This document shows positions 44,797-55,714 of a stretch of DNA of 64,000 nt, one piece after another (the stretch's first letter is position 1; the number at the start of each line of letters is the position of its first letter). The translations under genes were made by a program, and so were the position numbers. Below the pieces are notes generated by a model, which saw nothing but the letters and a program-made list of their open reading frames with translations, did not search any database and had not been told where the DNA came from. The DNA is from Strobilurus pachycystidiatus (Eukaryota > Basidiomycota > Agaricomycetes > Agaricales > Physalacriaceae), in the NCBI GenBank assembly GCA_019915135.1, contig JAHLMK010000007.1, forward strand, positions 310,001 through 374,000, given 5' to 3'.

Positions 44797-45546
44797 ATGA
44801 CCAGCCACCGTTACAACCAGTTGCGGAGGGCGCAGTAAGTCTTCTTTCGTATGCTGCTCCATGACGCCGCAGTGCTCACTCTCCCCGAGGGCTCCCAGAC
44901 TATTTGACCTCCAAGACCACGAAGAATCTGCGGGCGTTCCCGATGCGCAGAGGTGTGTGTCTCCTTATCCTTTTCCGACGCTCTCCGACATTCTCAATCC
45001 AGCTATATTGGGGCCCACATTCTTCACGGTCGCCTCAGGGATGACCGTGACCTGTGTCTAATTCCTGATATCATGAGTAAAGACCTCACCGACCTTCTGC
45101 TGCTCTGGCAGGCCGTCCCTCTCGCTCAAGCGCTCTTGAAATGTGGCATACAGAGTGTTGCGGACCTCCGCTATGTTGCCATAGGATATACCAGCCACCT
45201 CTATCGTGCTGTCTTCCGCCGCGCCATCGGGCTCGACGTGGGTGATGCGAACGTCGTAACTTTGAGGTCGATGCTCAAGTCCATCAGCTGCTGTGACGAA
45301 GTCGACCCCGGTCAGTGCTTAATTCCTTTCTGTGCATCGGCAAACTCACAGGAACTTTCATTAGGTCAGAGTCGTCCTGCCGATCACCTCGAGAGTCACC
45401 GCACCGACATAGAGCGTTGGATGCGTTCCTTAGAAGTGGGAGAACGGCACGAGGGTGTAGATAGCGCCATACATTCGGCGCTCCTCGAGGCTGTGGTCTC
45501 TTACGATCTTGCCTGCCAATTACAGTCAGCCAGTTGTAGGGACTGA
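44797..45546 (+). CDS. 'CGI'-type small helical protein, copy 2, 203 aa
   Basis: Joined as 44797..44834, 44873..44956, 45003..45310 and 45365..45546 (introns 38, 46 and 54 nt), 204 codons with stop. The first intron is unusually short and is the weakest join. The shared motif appears as AVPLAQALLKCGIQSVADLR. The segment YIGAHILHGRL parallels YLGVYSRYLHGQ of copy 1. The C-terminus SYDLACQLQ resembles the KDZ transposase 'YDiaCQ' motif, but its surroundings do not, so I treat that as chance. It lies directly upstream of a KDZ relic and the first KDZ transposase. Confidence 0.55.
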
Positions 45547-45593
45547 CTCGGCTAGTCATTCTTTTTATGTATGACTAATTGTTGTCTGCAGCC

Positions 45594-45786
45594 ATGGTCA
45601 GGAAGGGCCAACGATACCTTGACTCGGTGCGCAAACTTTCTCTTCTACCCCTCGCCGGCCACTGACTAGCATCTTGCGCAGGACGATCCCATGGCAGACT
45701 GGCGATCCCGCAGTGCCGCGATTTTTGAAGAAATGATTTGTATGCAGCCCGAACATAGCGCTACAACGTCTGTGTGCCGTAACTAA
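45594..45786 (+). pseudogene. KDZ transposase 5' relic
   Basis: A short segment reads VRKGQRYLDS, a 56-nt GTGCGC..GCGCAG intron, then DDPMADWRSRSAAIFEEM, ending at TAA 45786. The first KDZ gene, 0.8 kb downstream, has RKRKRYQSS, a GTGCGT..GGCAG intron at the same phase, then DDPMADWRPLIGVMLDE. Motif, intron position and donor all match, so this is the exon 1/exon 2 boundary of a third KDZ copy with the rest gone. Confidence 0.65.
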
Positions 45787-46077
45787 TACAAATTCTTTCG
45801 TTGGCATTGGCGTAACCACAAGGCAACGATTTTAGGATTATTGAATATACGTAGCAAACGACAGACTTAAAAGCCAGCCTGAGTTCAGATAAGATGATAA
45901 GCATTCCCGTCATGATGAGTCACAGCTGCTTGGCACGGTGGCTGTGCATCGTTTCTTCTTCTGCACGCTCCAAGTCAATTTGTTTTTGGGGACCAAGGGC
46001 CGAGCCCTTGGTCCCAGCGCACCTCTACTCCACCTTCCTCCCGTCGGGGACAATCCTCGTCTCTTCCAGTCACCTGA

Positions 46078-49000
46078 ATGCCCGAGCACAACCCTTCTGT
46101 TCGCCCGCGAGGACGCCCACGGCTGGAGACCGTCTACACACAGGATCACCCCCCACCCGACGAATATGAAACGACTCACTTCCACATCAACGTGGACGGC
46201 AGCGGCGACATGGTTTCTGCGGGTATGCCGGTCCTCAAGAAGGCCCGCGTTCGTCCCTCACAGTTGGAGGATGAGTATTGCAGCCTGGATTTCGACGCAC
46301 CTATGCCGACGGATGCTGGGATAGAAGGAGAAGACCTTGGCGAGGAGGAGGAATGGCGAGATCCAGCCGAGCTGTTGGACCGGGCAGGAGATGACATTGA
46401 CCAGGATGTGATTTCTGGCACCCGGAAACGCAAGCGATACCAAAGTTCAGTGCGTGATAATTTCCATCTACCTTACTCTGCCACTAATCCAAACCGATTC
46501 GGCAGGATGACCCCATGGCGGACTGGCGTCCGCTTATTGGCGTGATGCTGGATGAGACCTTTCGACATCATGGTCTCGGTAACGCTACCTGCCACCCGCA
46601 CTGCTCGTCGTGCCTCTCTCCCTTGGGAGGGTGCGCAACGGAGGTTGTCACGTCAGACGAGACAGGCGAAGATCCCTCAGAGCCCACCACCTGCTGTGAG
46701 GAGCTTTTTCGCTGCGTTGAATGTGGCGAGTTTGTGGAATGCGTAGATTGCTGTCTGCGACGCCATCAACGGTCTCCTTGTCATCGCATTGGGGTGTGTA
46801 TTTACTTTCTCTCTGTCTGATATGTGAAAACTAAATCTTGGCCCCATGCAGGTTTGGCGCGACGAGTCGTGGCACCGTACTTCCCTTCGGGATCTCGGGC
46901 TCACGTACCAGCTGGGGCATCAAGGCGGCCGCTGCATCTTTCCCGACCCGACGCCCTATCTCCTAACGGTAATCGACACAAACGGCATTCATACCGTCTC
47001 CTACCATTATTGCGCATGCAGTGTGTCGGACTACGAGTTTCGGTGGCAGCAACACATGCGTAACGGGTGGTATCCTGCAACGACGCGGACACCGCAGACC
47101 TGTGCATCGTTCAAGGCATTGGACACATTCCGCCTCTTGAAGGTTGTTGCCGCCGTCAATGTCCGCGACTATGTTACGGTCCTAGAGCGGATGACCAATC
47201 CTTATGGAACAGAGTGGACACCCGATCGATACAAGGCTTTCGGGCGCATGTCTCGACAGTGGGCTACCCTGAAGCGTCTACGTCGGTCGGGAATTGCTCT
47301 CGACGCTGGAGGGTTGGGGAGCGCCCAACCTGGCTCTGTCGCTGTCAATTGCTGGGCATGTCCGCGTTTAGAGGTGAACCTTCCGCAGGGATGGGAACAA
47401 CTTGCCCGCAAGTATCAGTGCGTTCATTTCTATGATTACTTTGCTCGTAAGCTAATCCTTCGACAGTTATCGATATCGGCCGACGCTGTCAGTGGACGCA
47501 AACTTTCGAATGCTCAACAAGATGCGTGTGGAGGCAAACCCCGACCCACCCTTATATGACGGCCTTGGCGTGCAAATGCCGGTGGATATGTATCACGACT
47601 GGCTTCGCTCTTATATCACGGAGGAAGAGGTACGTTTTCTTTTCCTGGATCAAACACATGTTGACGCCATACAAATGTACAGATGTCGAGTTGTATATCG
47701 TTCGCCGCACTCATGCAGAAGGACACGAGGTTCTCCGTTGGTTTGCGCTACTCTGGAGTTCTTGGGGTGATTTGCGCCCGCCACGAGATTATGCTCGGCT
47801 TGGGTGACTTACAAAAGGGTGAAAGGTACGTCTTATCTTGTACCTGTGCTGATGCGATATTTACTGACCGGACTGAACAGATACAAGAACACCGATTTCG
47901 TCTTATACACGGTCCTGGCAAGGATGAGAATGAAGGAGATTGCCGTCACCTACGACATAGCATGCCAATACAAAAAGCACTTCTACGAGCGGATCGAGGC
48001 TTTACCCGCCGTCCTACGAAATCTGCCCGTACCCGACATCATATGGGGCCTGCCCGTGTGGCACGGAAACGTTCACGAGATCAACTGCGAGACCAGCGAG
48101 TCCTTGAAGTACAAGGTCGGAGTAGGCAAGACGGACGGGGAAGCCATCGAACGGGTCTGGTCATTGCTCAACCCGTTTTCCTACATGACACGAGAGCAGC
48201 TGCCTGGCGCCCGTCACGACGACATCGAGGACAAATGCGACCATCATAATTTTCTGAAGAACATTGGCCTGGGTATGTGAGCTTTCCGGTAGTACACGCC
48301 TTGAACTGACGATGAATCTTTCCCAGGAAAGTCACTGCTGAAGCGATTGCGCATCGCCTTGGAGGAGCGCCACAATCAGGTCCAGGCATTCACGGAAGCT
48401 GACAGTGTATTACGAAGCGATTTGCGCTCGGATTGGGCAAAGATGGTTGAGGACTGGCTTGCAGACAATTCGAAGCCTAATCCATACGCTCCGTCTGGGA
48501 AGTGTGAGTACAAGTCTTGTTTGTCAAATTCAAAGGATACTGACATTTGGGCTTAGTGAAAGTCTCCGAGGCTCAGGTCAGACGCGACCTCCAACGCGAG
48601 GAGGCGGATGAACTCGAAGCAGAGGAAAGAGAGCTGGAGGAGCTGGAGGAAGCGGAAATCAGGGAGAGCAGGGAAGCGGGTGATGGAGGTGACGCGACGC
48701 CGACAGAAGCAGGACGCCGGCAGAGGACGGGTAGGACGAAGAAGAAGAACAAGCCGCGCAGCAAGCACGTAACGAAAGCGGGTTTCGTCATTTTGGGATT
48801 GCAGTGTCAGGAGGGCCAGTGAGTGGTCGTGGTGTGCTCTGGTGTGCATGCTCATTGATTCATCGTCCAGGAGACGGATCCATCTCGAGAAGACTTCCAC
48901 CACGCTGTCGCCGAGTATGGAGAGCAAGATCTCCCAGCGCCGGAGGGTTACAGCCGCCAACATCAAGGAATATCGCAAATGGCAGGTGGTGTATATGCCG

Positions 49001-50126
49001 GGCATCGCCGAGATTCTCGAGGACGACGAACTGCATCGCAGGGATTCGAGTTCGCCCGCAACGCTGGCTGAGGACGTCAAACTGTACCTGCCCTCAGAGT
49101 GTACAGCACCGGCTCTACGCGAACGTTCCCGGTGCCCTGCGGCGCTTTTCAGACATGAGGAGGCCCTTCGACGAGGACAGTGTGCTGATGCGATCTCCCG
49201 ACTACGAGCTCGTCTACTCTCGAAGCGCTACCTGGTCAACTACCGGAACGAACATTTGGTCGGACAACGACAGACAAGTCGGGCTTCGACATTGATCCAA
49301 TCAATCTCTGGGAAGGTCAACGAGGCGGCGAAGAAGTATAGGGAGGCCCGCGGGGCTCTGTCCTGCTTGGGTGGGGAGGAGAATTGTGGCGCATTTGGTG
49401 TGCTGAAGGATGAAGATATTCGGGTGTACGATACGGCGGAGGCGGACGCGGAGGCGGTGAAGCGTCTGGGTAGATTGGACTCACGGGATGGTCGGGTTAC
49501 AGGTACCGGGCGGGCAAAGACAAGGAAGGGGAAGCATAGCGCTCATCATCGGGACGCACCCGGTGAGAGTCGGAGAAGAATGTCTTGGATATGGACGGCA
49601 GACGGTGGTCCGGATGCCGACGATGGTTCATATCTGCATGAATGTGAGTCCATGCCAATGATCTGTTCCATAGTACTACCCGCAGTTAGGTGTGCGCATC
49701 GAGTGGGCGAAGGCTCTTGCCAGGAAGACTAGATGGGCGGAAGAGGTTGAAATCTTGAAGGAGGAGATGCGTCGCGTTTTGCGTAGCCTCAGGTGGGAGG
49801 AGCGGGAATGGCGGCGCCGGGCTGATGGTGTACAGAGCGGCGGAATGGGAGACAGAGAGCTCAGTGCGGGCCAGCGTGGCTATGCGCTCAACCAAGCCGC
49901 GGCTCGTGCTCGAGTCCGTGCATCCTTTGAGGAGCTTTGGCTGCAGGCTTCCCCGTCGCGGGGACAACGATCCGGACCAATGGACGCCCAGGCTTTAGTG
50001 GCCATTTCTGGCCTAGTGGATCAGGTTGCAGCCGAGGCATCAGAGGGTGACGTCGATGTAGGGAACATGCTCGATACAACAGATTTTGATACTAGTATTG
50101 CACAATCGTCGGAGGCCCCAATATAG
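46078..50126 (+). CDS. KDZ transposase, copy 1, apparently intact (10 exons)
   Basis: Kyakuja-Dileera-Zisupton transposase of basidiomycete cut-and-paste elements. After a disordered acidic first exon (MPEHNPSVRPRGRPR) comes a CxC2-type Cys cluster: CHPHCSSC.., CCEELFRCVECGEFVECVDC, CLRRH..CH. Next are RDLGLTYQLGH and YPATT..TCASFKALDTF. The catalytic core has Asp in LSVDANFRM (GAC 47495), Asp in AVTYDIACQY (GAC 47954) and Glu in KTDGEAIERVW (48160-48171). WGLPVWHGNVHE and DDIEDKCDHHNFLKN flank them. The C-terminal half is coiled and charged (EEALRRGQC, WIWTADGG). All nine introns have GT..AG ends and keep the frame to TAG 50126. Nine equivalent introns occur in copy 2. Element termini were not found. 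Confidence 0.85.
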
Positions 50127-50312
50127 TAATTTTAGCGCGATCTTACCCGACAGAGGATTGCTCACGTCTTGGAGAACATGCCGTACGTTGCCGGTGACGT
50201 TCTCGGACGTCAGCGCCTAAGGACTCGTCTGCCGTGATGGCCGCTGCCTCTTGGGGCATGCCGGGCACGGCACCCGCCCACAGCAACGCATTTGCTACTT
50301 ACCTATAGTCGC
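50127..50312. other. Spacer after KDZ copy 1
   Basis: Under 200 bp. Contains paired GGCATGCCGGGCACGG and related GC-rich segments, and no gene. A terminal inverted repeat of the element might be sought here. Confidence 0.3.
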
Positions 50313-50773
50313 ATGACTACTGTCAGCAAATACTATCTATTTTGCCATGACTATTGTAAGCTAATAGGCTATTATCCACAGCTACAGGTGGCGCAGGTAG
50401 CATTTCGTTTTGCCTTGCACCGTGGATGGGTACGTAAGTATACTGCCAATGGCTGGATGGAAATGTGTACTCCGTCGTTGGAGCTTTTCGAGACGACGGA
50501 ATTCACCAACCCTTTGAACGCCGGGGCAATGCGTCCACGTTGGTATTGTGTCTATCGCGGCATCACGCCTGGCGTTTACGGATCCTTGTGAGTGACATTT
50601 ACATTTCCAATCGCTCCATCTGCTAAGGTGCGATCTATAGGCTAGAGTGTGCCCTCAATATCAGCGGGCTCAGGGATCCTTATCACGAATCTTTTGGAGA
50701 TCTTGCTACTGCCCGACAGAAGTTCCGCGAAGCTGAGGAGAATCATCGCATCCTCGCCTTACACCCGCGATGA
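50313..50773 (+). pseudogene. Viroplasmin-like gene, 5'-truncated
   Basis: Joined as 50313..50587 and 50641..50773 (intron 53 nt), 136 codons with stop. The second domain is complete: RWYCVYRGITPGVYGSL, intron, LECALNISGLRDPYHESFGD and ARQKFREAEEN. It matches domain 2 of the 260-aa gene. The first domain is represented only by its end (VAQVAFRFALHRGWV); the expected 'VVFIGLKTGVF' strand is missing and replaced by SKYYLFCHDYCKLIGYY. Either 5' exons were lost when the adjacent KDZ element arrived, or they have decayed. It may still encode a 135-aa single-domain protein. Confidence 0.55.
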
Positions 50774-51097
50774 TTATTTCTTTACTCTACTTTAGTGTAG
50801 ATATCGATGTTTGGGTGTAGTCCTACAATATACGCATTATCCATACCAAGTCCGGACTCCCGCAAGCCAAGGGCAATATATCCGAAGACCGATTGAATAC
50901 TCCACATCTCAGATATCGCTAAGAACAACACTGTAGACACTCCCGAGTTCCGACAAGACCGACGAGCAACGAGCATGGCATCGCGCAGCAATGCGCGACA
51001 AGTATTCATGTCCCCTTTTCTGTAAATCATAATGTTTTATATACACCTCAAGTGCGAAGAACAAGAGATCAATTTAATATGAATTGCGCCACATCAT
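50774..51097. other. Convergent 3' spacer
   Basis: About 320 bp between the truncated viroplasmin-like gene and the MGRK gene, which converge. No gene seen. Confidence 0.4.
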
Positions 51098-51801
51098 TTA
51101 ATGACAGAAGGGAAAGATCTTATCTAGCAGATACTCTTCAAGCTCATCATCCTGCACACAACGATAGGTTGCCTCGACATATGTTTCCGCCATCACGAAC
51201 CGGTCCACCAAGCCCTGATCTGCCTCGCATTCTTCGAATCGGCGTCCGTACTCCATGTGAAGGTCGTTCAAAGCTCGCCGGGCGGGCGCCTGGAAATCAG
51301 CCAAGATGCATAATACATCCTCGAGTATGCTCATGGCTTCGTCCTTGGACACAAAGGCACAACGCTGTGCCAGATCGAGCGCAAACGTCGCAATGTTGGA
51401 GTGGGTGTATTTCTGAAGTTCGCGATCTGCGGCCTCGACCAAAGCAAGCAGGCGGCGGCGATGGGATGGTCCAGTCTCTTGCTCCTTCCTAGACGTAGAT
51501 ATCATGAGAATAGTTAGGAAACGCTAATGCAAGTGAGAACATACAATATGGGTGCTCTTCGTCCCGTTCCCGACGAACGAGGCGTGTCACAATCCGCTGT
51601 GGCCACTCTTAGCTTCTCATTCTTTTTGTTCTGTGCCTTCTGGATAGTTTTGCGATTACTTTAAGAGACGAGGAAATCGAATAAGATCCGCGTATCAACC
51701 CAAGGCAAAGACTAAACTAACCGATAATAGTAGTTGAGGCGATGAGCTCGTTTAGCTTCGAGTTTCTCTTCAGCTGTGAAGTACTTGCGCTTGCGACCCA
51801 T
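51098..51801 (-). CDS. MGRK-family small basic/helical protein, copy 2, 194 aa
   Basis: Joined on minus as 51722..51801, 51545..51658 and 51098..51488 (introns 63 and 56 nt), 195 codons with stop. The N-terminus MGRKRKYFTAEEKLEAKRAH then RLNYYYRNRKTIQKAQNKK is the same basic-helix pattern as copy 1 at 42.7 kb, with 'TAEE.-EA.RA.R..YY..NR.T' shared. The middle is Ser/Thr/Arg-rich; the last ~120 residues are helical (RRRLLALVEAADRELQKY, FQAPARRALNDLHMEYG). First exons of both copies are 80 nt and end in the same phase. Function unknown; the basic N-terminus suggests nucleic-acid contact. Confidence 0.65.
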
Positions 51802-52203
51802 GCGTGAACGAGAGCTAGGCGTGTGAGCACGTAAGCAGATGTCGCCAAGCGGTTGTGAGCCCTGGTAATGAGATGAGAGTGGAAGACAAGAGTTGTTTTA
51901 TATTTAACATCGTGTTCATGAATGTCATTTAGTATATATTGGACTTTTATTGGACTTTTATGAGATAATAACATGAGCATGTCCCTTGCACTTACCAGAT
52001 ACCATACATGTAAATACGACGCGCCAGAACGCCCTCCCGCCGCCTGTACGGCCTGCCCGAGAAGTCCGATCCTACCAAATTAGGCAATGCGACGCGCCGA
52101 AGAGTTTCTTCCGCCTCTTCATTGGTTCGGGAGGTGCTCTTAGAGACTCAGGAATACAGATACAAGATGACATGCGATTGATTCGTAAGCTACATTCAAG
52201 AAA
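51802..52203. other. Intergenic, no gene seen
   Basis: About 400 bp upstream of MGRK copy 2. Contains a direct repeat TATTGGACTTTTAT (51937-51960). A plus-strand frame across 51986-52708 is antisense to the CGI gene and rejected. Confidence 0.4.
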
Positions 52204-53125
52204 CTACCAAATATCATCGTCTGAGTCCTCGTCGTCTCCGCTGAGATATCCCACTTCGTGGATTGTCGTGTTGGCCAGGAGCTGTTCCACCGACACCAAG
52301 GTGGGACCGGAACTGGATGGTCCGGCTGCTGGGGCGGCGGCGGAAGAAGCAGCGGCAGCTCTTTCAGCGCGGCGCCGTTCCCGGTCGCGAACCATATCTC
52401 CCGCGGTGTATCGAGTGTGCGGAATATCTAGTTATTATACATCAGCAAACATGAAATTTTACTCTGCGATGAGAACGCCCACCAGTGAAGGACATGCGAG
52501 GGTCGTTACACGGCCAACCCAGGAAGAAGAGGAGGCGGTACCAATTTTTGCTCTTCACAGAGATACCGACGGCATGGCGAAAGCGTTTCCGGTTGTTCTC
52601 GTTGTCCAAGTACCTCCAAACGGCGGGGAAATCTTCGGAGTGAATGATCCCGCACATTTCCAAAGCCGGTTCAAGCCAGTGGGCCTCTACCTCGTAGAGA
52701 CAATATAGAAGATCATTTGTCATCCTATAAGCGGTGGGGACGCCGTCTTGGGCCTCAGCAGCATAGTCACGCGGCGGCATTGTTTCCCCTACAGCGTTGG
52801 ATCAATCAGCGTTCCCGTCAAAATATATCTACAAGACGTACAGTGGGGCGTAGGCGTTTCAACTTTGATGTGGAGCTCGCGCCAACTCCGAATGAAAACT
52901 TGGATCTCCCTGGAATTGAGGTCAGACCAGTAAGATCGTGAACGGTGCTGATCTTGCATACCGTTGTGTCCGCGTCAAGGGCTGGTAGGGTTCTGGAGGC
53001 GGCGAAAACTTCATATCGACAATCATGGTGGTTGTGAAATGAGAGATGTCAGGGTCGGTCGGTCGGTCAGAGGAAGAATCGAATCCCGGCGAATCACTCA
53101 CAGAATTTGAGGATTCGGTTTTCAT
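52204..53125 (-). CDS. 'CGI'-type small helical protein, copy 3, 253 aa
   Basis: Joined on minus as 52928..53125, 52842..52875, 52483..52788 and 52204..52427 (introns 52, 53 and 55 nt), 254 codons with stop. The start is ATG 53125 (MKTESSNSVSDSPGF). The shared motif appears as WLEPALEMCGIIHSEDFPAV, followed by NWYRLLFFLGWP, matching the 'W.iL' segment of copy 4. The C-terminus is Ala/Arg-rich (RRRAERAAAASSAAAP) and then acidic (LSGDDEDSDDDIW). Only this copy lies on the minus strand. The tiny 34-nt second exon is supported by phase on both sides. Confidence 0.6.
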
Positions 53126-53357
53126 TGCGGACAGAATTTCCAAGGAACACAGATTGTCGAGTTACTTGGGCCAAATCACTGCCGGCCGTTTCAATTCAAC
53201 AGCTGCATTGGCGAGACAGCTGCAGGCGAGTAAACTAAAATCATGTATACAAGACAACTGCATGCGTAGGCCACGAATCAGACGAAGAAGATGGACAGCA
53301 AAACGAAGACGGTAAAAGTCACGACGATTGTTGATAAACTTTGATCGAATTATTCCA

Positions 53358-53782
53358 TCATCCAAGAAGCGAGCGGGTGGCCCGGGCCGCCCTGGCCCTG
53401 ACTTCTGCTTTAACCATCTTCGCCTGCAGTTTGTGGAAAAGCGCCCTGGTCCACATTAGCTGACGGTACTCCCGGTCATGGACCTTTGCCTGGGCGATTT
53501 TGGCGACCCGCAACCCATACCACGTCCTCTCGATGCCTTCTCCGTCACCCAAATTGACATGCAACGTTCTCCCAATGCCTTCTCCCGCCTTACACGACTG
53601 CGTGTGCGCAAGATCTTCACATACGGGTTACACAAGTCAGTTAACAACATCAACATACTGTGCATGGATTACTTACCGTTCCACACAACGTAGTGTTCCC
53701 GATTTTCGACCCAGTCCTCCCAGGTGCGGCGAGGACGATAGGCAATTAGACCCCGTTGGTACGGATCGCGAGGAATAGACAT
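53358..53782 (-). CDS. Hypothetical protein, two exons, 120 aa
   Basis: Joined on minus as 53677..53782 and 53358..53614 (intron 62 nt, GTAAGT..TGAAG), 121 codons with stop. The protein begins MSIPRDPYQRGLIAYRPRR and has TWEDWVENREHYVVWN. The C-terminal half is a long basic helix (ALFHKLQAKMVKAEVRARAA). It is not recognised. It is head-to-head with CGI copy 4, 144 bp between start codons, as the MGRK gene is with CGI copy 1, so it may be a distant functional equivalent of that partner. Confidence 0.5.
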
Positions 53783-53926
53783 GTGTGCTTGTTGTCTGCG
53801 ACCTTCTGCGACTAGCACCCAAGCTTTTTAAGGTATGTGTCCCTGTTCCTATCTCTGTCCCTGGCGTGCAAGATTACACCGCGAGATTACACGCACCTTC
53901 TCCTGACTAAATCCATCTCTTCCGCC
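53783..53926. promoter_or_regulatory. Bidirectional promoter, 120-aa gene / CGI copy 4
   Basis: 144 bp between divergent start codons. Contains CTTTTTAAGG near 53823 as a possible TATA-like site and two GCGAGATTAC/AAGATTAC repeats. Confidence 0.35.
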
Positions 53927-54743
53927 ATGAAGTACGATACCCGCAAGTCGCGCGTTCAAGGTGACTTTCCCTACGAGCGACGGGTGCGACAGACTTTGGG
54001 ACCCCTTCAGGAGTCAGATTTGCATCCTCACTCTGGGGCTCAAACGTACGTCGAATCGCTTCTTGATGTGGCCGCCAATCCACTTATTATCACCTTCTAG
54101 GCTTTTGCACAACAGACTTCGTCGTATTCGTCCGTTGGTGTCCGAGCCACTACGGGAACGCAGCACATCTGGCAGGGGAACTTTGCTCTTAACTGGTCGG
54201 TTCACGAGTGTGTCTTGCTAGTCGGACTGAGCTCACGGCACCCTTCTAGTACGACATGAGCGGTCATCATCGGACGGGGTGTTGTCTGTAGATTCTCCTG
54301 GAGCGGTGTCGCGCTACGTTCGAGACGCCCTGCATGTGTTGCGAGGGTCTGCCCTGCTTAATGGGTTCCAAGCCTGCGGAATTTTGACACATGATGATGT
54401 GGCGACGCTCGGAGCCTTCTGTACGAATCACGAAAGCGTGGTCCTCATTGCCTCTGCACTTGGCTTCAATGAATGGGATCCAAATTGGCATATTCTCAAA
54501 GCCTGGTTCCGCCGCTCACATACCAATCCGCCCAGTGAGTAAACCTCAAGATGTCGTTATAGTCCTGATTTGTTATTAGGTTTTCACTGTCGCCAGCCTA
54601 GCTATCTTCGGCGTCTTTACGACATTTTGGGTGCCTTGGACGACCTGTTGGAGGAGGAGGAGGCTGACCTCATGTTTCGCATGGAATGTGCGCATATGGA
54701 TAAGTTGGCGGCTGAGGCAATAAGCGCGACTGCCTGTGATTAA
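53927..54743 (+). CDS. 'CGI'-type small helical protein, copy 4, 220 aa
   Basis: Joined as 53927..54045, 54101..54195, 54250..54534 and 54580..54743 (introns 55, 54, 54... and 45 nt; acceptors TTCTAG, TTCTAG, TTATTAG), 221 codons with stop. A basic N-terminus (MKYDTRKSRVQGDFPYERR) and Arg-rich second exon precede the shared motif NGFQACGILTHDDVATLGAF and the DPNWHILKAWF segment. The C-terminus is an acidic coil (DDLLEEEEADLMF). It is closest in its motif to copy 1 (CGI/MGI.THDD). Function unknown; the repeated motif suggests a conserved interaction surface. Confidence 0.6.
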
Positions 54744-54949
54744 TATTTGTTACACCACCAATAGAAACTTCTTATTTCTGATTTTCATCGTGTCAGGTGT
54801 GAGCGAGTGTGTTTGATTGAACGCCTCCTATAGAATATCTTGGCAATGTCATATCTCGATTGACCTTCAGTTTCAGGTAGGTAGTCGCGGATACAGATAT
54901 GTTATTCAAATAGTCCAAATCTACGATGCGATGGCTGACTACAGCTGAC

Positions 54950-55543
54950 TCAAAGAACGATTTGACCAAATGTCTGTATGAAGTTTACCCGAAGGCGATC
55001 AAGCATGGCCGAATAGACGTCGATGTAGACAACAACGCGCGACATATAGTCCGGACTGCCGGGCGGGAGGAAGGGATTACTGAGTGTGAGTGAGTACAAA
55101 AACCATCAGAATAGGAGAATCGGACACACTTGTGGGTGGCGCGAGGCTGTAGATAGAACTGAATGGCGGCGCCTTCATCAGCGGGGAGGTCCTCGGGCGA
55201 CAATACCCTTGGGTGTGTGGAGTGTATGTGGGGCAAATGGATCTCGAAGTCATCCTCCTCCAGACGCCGGTTCAGAATCTGCTCGAAATTGAGAAGTATA
55301 TCCAAGAGATAAGATTTCACTGACCTCCACCCACTTGTCACGCTCAAAGCTGCCCACTACTTCGTACCGTTCAAACCACCAGCGCTTCAACGTCGGCCAA
55401 AATTCTCCCAGTGCGTTATGAACCTCGCATTCGGCATAGAAAGGGCGCCACAAGCGCAGAATATCGAGTTGCTCGCGTGTGGCGGGGCGCTCGGTGCGCA
55501 AGGCTCTCATCCGCAGTTGTCGTGCGCGCCAGTCGTAGGTCAT
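54950..55543 (-). CDS. Hypothetical protein, three exons, 166 aa
   Basis: Joined on minus as 55325..55543, 55130..55281 and 54950..55079 (introns 43 and 50 nt), 167 codons with stop. It begins MTYDWRARQLRMRALRTER and contains FYAECEVHNALGEFWPTLKR, LEEDDFEIHLPHIHS and DYMSRVVVYIDVYSAMLDR. It is not recognised. It is helical and polar with no membrane segment. It lies head-to-head with KDZ copy 2 (171 bp between start codons), the position an accessory gene of the element would occupy. It has three exons and similar size to the MGRK genes, but I see no convincing sequence match to them. Confidence 0.5.
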
Positions 55544-55714
55544 GGCAAAGATGGTAGTGGCCACGGAAGATCGCGCGCATACTTATGTCGTCGTTCGTTG
55601 ATTTCCCCATTCGGTATTGCAATTCTGGATTGGGAAGAGTTCCCCTATCTCTTTTTCCCTACCTTCTACCCTTGCCCACCCGCCCCGCCACTTTTGTGTC
55701 ACCCACATCCCGTC

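Noticed and set aside
45500..45546. SYDLACQ in CGI copy 2 as a KDZ catalytic motif
   Set aside because: Only the short string matches; it sits at a protein C-terminus without the surrounding KDZ context.
47683..48249. Alternative 188-codon frame inside KDZ copy 1
   Set aside because: It runs through two introns and out of frame with the catalytic exons.
51986..52708. 240-codon plus-strand frame
   Set aside because: Antisense to CGI copy 3, which has phase-consistent exons and the shared motif.
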